Below, piece by piece: positions 5,837 through 7,929 of a stretch of 7,929 nucleotides of DNA; the first letter of the stretch is position 1; each line of letters opens with the position of its first letter. The stretch comes from Planctomycetaceae bacterium (lineage in GTDB: Bacteria > Planctomycetota > Planctomycetia > Pirellulales > Pirellulaceae). The translations under genes and the position numbers were made by a program. The stretch covers positions 1 to 7,929 of the forward strand of contig DMPQ01000124.1 in the NCBI GenBank assembly GCA_003455945.1, read 5' to 3'. The notes beneath the pieces are model-generated. The model did no database searches. It saw only the letters and a program-made list of their open reading frames with translations, and was not told the DNA's origin.

Positions 5837-6643
5837 ATGGACTACCTGCAGCTTCAGGGGAAGACGATCGTCGTGCTGGGAGTCGCGAACCGCAAGAGTG
5901 TCGCCTGGCACGTCGCGACCGGTCTGGAAGCGTGCGGCGCGACGGTCGTGCATGTCGTCCGTAGTCCGGAGCGGCGCGAGAGTCTGACGAAGCTGATGGG
6001 GGATCGCGAGGTCCACGTCTGTGACGTCGAAGATCAGACGCAGATCGAGCGAGTCGCTGCCGAGATCGGCGAACGTCATCCGGTGATCCACGGTCTGCTG
6101 CACTCGATCGCCTTCGCCGACTACGAAGGGGGCATGAAGCCGTTCCACGAAACGGGGCGCAAGCAGTTCCTGCGGACCGTCGACGTCTCGTGCTTTTCGC
6201 TGATCGCGGTCGCCAACGCCTTTCGCCCCTATCTCGATCGCCAGGCGTCGGTCGTCACGATGTCGATCTCGACGACGACGATGGCCAGCGAGAACTACGG
6301 CTTCATGGCTCCGGTCAAGGCGGCGCTCGACTCGTCGCTCGCCTTCCTGTCCAAGAGCTTTTCGGCCTTCTCCGAGGTCCGGTTCAACGCCGTCGGTCCC
6401 GGGTTGCTCAAGACTTCCGCCTCGGCCGGCATTCCCGGCTACGTCGATGCCTATCTGTTCGCCGAAAAGGTGATTCCGCGACGTCGAGCCGTTTCGACTC
6501 AGGAAGCGGCCGACGTCGCCGTCTTTCTGCTCAGCCCGCGCTCGTCGGGCATCGTCGCTCGAACGATCGTCGTCGACGCCGGCATGGCAGTGAACTACTT
6601 CGATGCGGAGATCGTCGACCGAGTCGTCGGTAGCGACGGCTGA
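5837..6643 (+). CDS. FabI-like enoyl-ACP reductase (SDR family)
   Basis: A 268-residue short-chain dehydrogenase of the divergent FabI type, which should reduce trans-2-enoyl-ACP with NAD(P)H and finish an elongation round. Diagnostic features are [14 protein letters not shown] (residues 14-27; FabI has GxAxxxSIAW), VCDVED for the cofactor adenine region, HSIAFAD (89-95), and the catalytic pair Tyr154 and Lys161 in the Y-x6-K spacing typical of FabI rather than the Y-x3-K of ketoreductases. [16 protein letters not shown] matches the substrate-binding loop and VVDAGMAV the end of the fold. The position equal to E. coli Tyr146 (Phe149 in InhA) is Ile144, so the aromatic residue flanking the substrate is missing. 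The ATG at 5837 is chosen because GAGGAA lies six bases upstream and homology starts at once; the GTG at 5813 has no such support. It is the last gene of the operon, converging on the minus-strand gene 28 bases away. It is more likely a pathway enzyme than the essential FabI. Confidence 0.88.
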   Translation: MDYLQLQGKTIVVLGVANRKSVAWHVATGLEACGATVVHVVRSPERRESLTKLMGDREVHVCDVEDQTQIERVAAEIGERHPVIHGLLHSIAFADYEGGMKPFHETGRKQFLRTVDVSCFSLIAVANAFRPYLDRQASVVTMSISTTTMASENYGFMAPVKAALDSSLAFLSKSFSAFSEVRFNAVGPGLLKTSASAGIPGYVDAYLFAEKVIPRRRAVSTQEAADVAVFLLSPRSSGIVARTIVVDAGMAVNYFDAEIVDRVVGSDG

Positions 6644-6653
6644 CGGTCGCGGT

Positions 6654-6678
6654 CGATTGCGGCATTCGCCGTCAATCG
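6654..6678. terminator. Hairpin between convergent genes, possible bidirectional terminator
   Basis: CGATTGCGGC (6654-6663), loop ATTC, GCCG plus CAATCG (6668-6671 and 6673-6678) gives ten pairs with one unpaired T at 6672. It lies in the 28-base gap between the enoyl reductase stop codon and the end of the minus-strand gene, and its right arm covers the stop codon of the latter (6672-6674). The position at a convergent junction suits a terminator for both strands. No clear T-run follows on either strand, so efficiency, if any, is uncertain. Confidence 0.4.
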
Positions 6679-7929
6679 CGCGGAACCCGATTCATCGTGT
6701 AGTACGCCTCGGCGGGAAACAGGGGGTCGTCGATGGCGCTCGCATCGAGACTCAACCGATAGACGAACCCGGCTCGCGGAGCATGTTCGAGTCGCAGTTC
6801 GACCGACCGACCGTCGTCGCTCGGCTCGATGCCCGCTATCGGTTCGCTCCGCTGATCGAGATCGGGGCCGCCGTAGGCCGGCGTCGATTCCCGTCGGAAC
6901 GATCGGAGCGAGTCGGCGAAGAGCGCTGCCAAACGCTCCGGAGCGATCGGTCGCGTGAACTCGACGCGAAGTCCTCTCGCGGTCGCCCGTAACTTCGCGA
7001 TACCGGTCGGAAGCGACTCGGGACGAAACGACAGACGAACGAGGCCGCCGATGTTCCCTGCGCCTCCCCAGCCGCTGTCGCGGATCGTGCCGATCACCAG
7101 ATCTCCCTCCGGCGATACGCCGCACGTCAGCGGACCCTGCAGCAGGGTTCCCGATCGCTCGTCGTCGCGCGAGAACGGATAGACCGCTCCCTGAAGCGTT
7201 CCGTCGACCTCGTCGAGCGACATCCGGACGAGTCGCCGCGTGTCGTATTCGCAGCCGATCACGTCTCCCGCGAACGGACCGAAGACCTGCTCGTCGTCGA
7301 CATCGTCCCGTTCCAGCACGGCGATGCCGTTGACGCTTCGGGTCCACGGGTGAGGAATGGCGATCGACGGAGGGGTCTCGGGAAAGGAGAGTCCCTGCTT
7401 CCGCTCCCAGGCGTTCGGGAATCCGAATCGCAGTCCTCGCTCGACACGGTTCAGTTCGTTGAACGGATTGAAGTTTCCCTGGTTGTCGGTGACGAGTACT
7501 TGGCCGGATCGCGTCCTGACGATTCCGATCGGAAAACGATGTCCGGCGCTGATCGGATCGATCCGATAGACCGATTCCGGTTCGCTCGATTCCGGTACCA
7601 ATCGCACGACCGTGCCTCGCAGGAAACTCGCTGCCGCCGAACGTTCGTCCTGCTGACAGGGCAGGGCGATCCAGTAAGCGCCTTCCTCGTCGCGCGGCAG
7701 GCCGACCGCCCAGTCGTGATAGTCGGCGGTATGTCCCCAGCCCGATGCCAGGCGTCGTACCCGATCGATGGTGCCGTCGTCATCGTCGTCGTGAAGCCGA
7801 AGCAACTCGCTCTTGTGAATCACGTCCAGAAAGCGATCGCCGGCGTACAGTCCGAACGGAGCCGCAAGCGTCTCGCCAAGATCGCGAATCGAACCCGAAT
7901 CGGGTGATCGATCGAAGTCGACTCGCCCG
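6672..7929 (-). CDS. PVC-type membrane-bound dehydrogenase-like beta-propeller protein, 5' part missing
   Basis: The frame is open to the right edge of the window, so the start lies outside; 418 residues including the true C terminus are visible. The protein looks like the glucose/sorbosone dehydrogenase-like (NHL-type) beta-propellers abundant in Planctomycetes, usually annotated 'putative membrane-bound dehydrogenase'. Typical blocks are APFGLYAGDRFLDVIHKSEL, SGWGHTADYHDWAVGLPRD, ALPCQQDERSAA, YRIDPISAGHRFPIGI, LVTDNQGNFNPFNELN, IPHPWTRSVNGIA and TIRDSGWGGAGNIGGL. An Asp-rich loop, HDDDDDGTIDR (bases about 7764-7793), resembles the DxDxDG calcium loop common at this point. The final ~110 residues form a beta-rich domain ending in AYYTMNRVPRD; no CxxCH heme site is seen in the visible part, unlike longer relatives with a fused cytochrome. 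Family members are usually exported and thought to act in carbohydrate oxidation, mostly without proof. It is transcribed towards the lipid operon and is probably unrelated to it. The GTG at 7823 is not taken as the start because family-like sequence continues upstream of it. Confidence 0.82.
   Translation of the reverse strand, partial: GRVDFDRSPDSGSIRDLGETLAAPFGLYAGDRFLDVIHKSELLRLHDDDDDGTIDRVRRLASGWGHTADYHDWAVGLPRDEEGAYWIALPCQQDERSAAASFLRGTVVRLVPESSEPESVYRIDPISAGHRFPIGIVRTRSGQVLVTDNQGNFNPFNELNRVERGLRFGFPNAWERKQGLSFPETPPSIAIPHPWTRSVNGIAVLERDDVDDEQVFGPFAGDVIGCEYDTRRLVRMSLDEVDGTLQGAVYPFSRDDERSGTLLQGPLTCGVSPEGDLVIGTIRDSGWGGAGNIGGLVRLSFRPESLPTGIAKLRATARGLRVEFTRPIAPERLAALFADSLRSFRRESTPAYGGPDLDQRSEPIAGIEPSDDGRSVELRLEHAPRAGFVYRLSLDASAIDDPLFPAEAYYTMNRVPRD

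Noticed and set aside
4855..5964. 369-codon plus-strand frame overlapping three genes
   Set aside because: Arg/Ser-rich translation without domains, overlapping the well-supported flavoprotein, dehydratase and reductase frames.
628..6643. Calling the operon a ladderane cluster
   Set aside because: Some families match anammox candidates, but no radical SAM or other distinctive partner is in the window and even the anammox assignments remain unproven to my knowledge.
6672..7929. C-terminal cytochrome c domain in the beta-propeller protein
   Set aside because: No CxxCH motif is visible and the protein ends in a beta-rich domain closing with the AYYTMNR block.
1..7929. tRNA, rRNA, CRISPR array, insertion sequence or attachment site
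   Set aside because: No repeat arrays, transposase-like frames, terminal inverted repeats or tRNA-like folds were noticed on either strand; coding density leaves little room for them.

Overview
The window is GC-rich bacterial DNA with dense coding, short spacers and strong use of Arg, Asp, Ile-ATC and Ser-TCG codons. Two things suggest a planctomycete. The minus-strand gene at the right end belongs to a beta-propeller 'membrane-bound dehydrogenase' family typical of Planctomycetes and other PVC bacteria. The central set of ketosynthase, carrier protein, two phytoene-desaturase-like flavoproteins, dehydratase and enoyl reductase resembles lipid loci I associate with that phylum. The assignment rests on protein family resemblance alone, with no rRNA or other marker in the window.

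Layout. Positions 2-499 (+) hold the 3' end of an extended short-chain dehydrogenase that looks like OleD, the NAD(P)H-dependent reductase of head-to-head olefin synthesis. After a 128-base spacer, six same-strand genes follow: a FabF-like ketosynthase (628-1893), an acyl carrier protein (2024-2281), a first CrtI/RetSat-like FAD oxidoreductase (2314-3699), a second and distantly related one (3776-5227), a FabZ-like dehydratase (5318-5755) and a FabI-like enoyl-ACP reductase (5837-6643). Spacers inside the set are 32-130 bases and nearly all carry a small inverted repeat. The strongest is a perfect 11-bp stem just upstream of the carrier protein gene. A convergent gene (6672-7929, minus) for a secreted-type sugar-dehydrogenase-like beta-propeller closes the window. 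A hairpin lies between the two converging genes.

How the genes may work together. The ketosynthase would extend an acyl chain held on the dedicated carrier protein, the dehydratase would remove water, and the enoyl reductase would saturate the double bond. A beta-ketoacyl reductase, malonyl transferase, priming ketosynthase and thioesterase are not seen here, so these steps would have to come from central fatty acid synthesis or from genes outside the window. The two flavoproteins are not part of ordinary fatty acid synthesis. Relatives desaturate, isomerise or saturate polyene chains, so the operon probably makes a modified (polyunsaturated, cyclised or otherwise unusual) acyl chain. FabF, ACP, FabZ and CrtI-like genes also co-occur in the candidate ladderane clusters of anammox planctomycetes, but no radical SAM gene is present here and the product cannot be read from sequence. 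This operon is the best candidate in the window for a little-described system.
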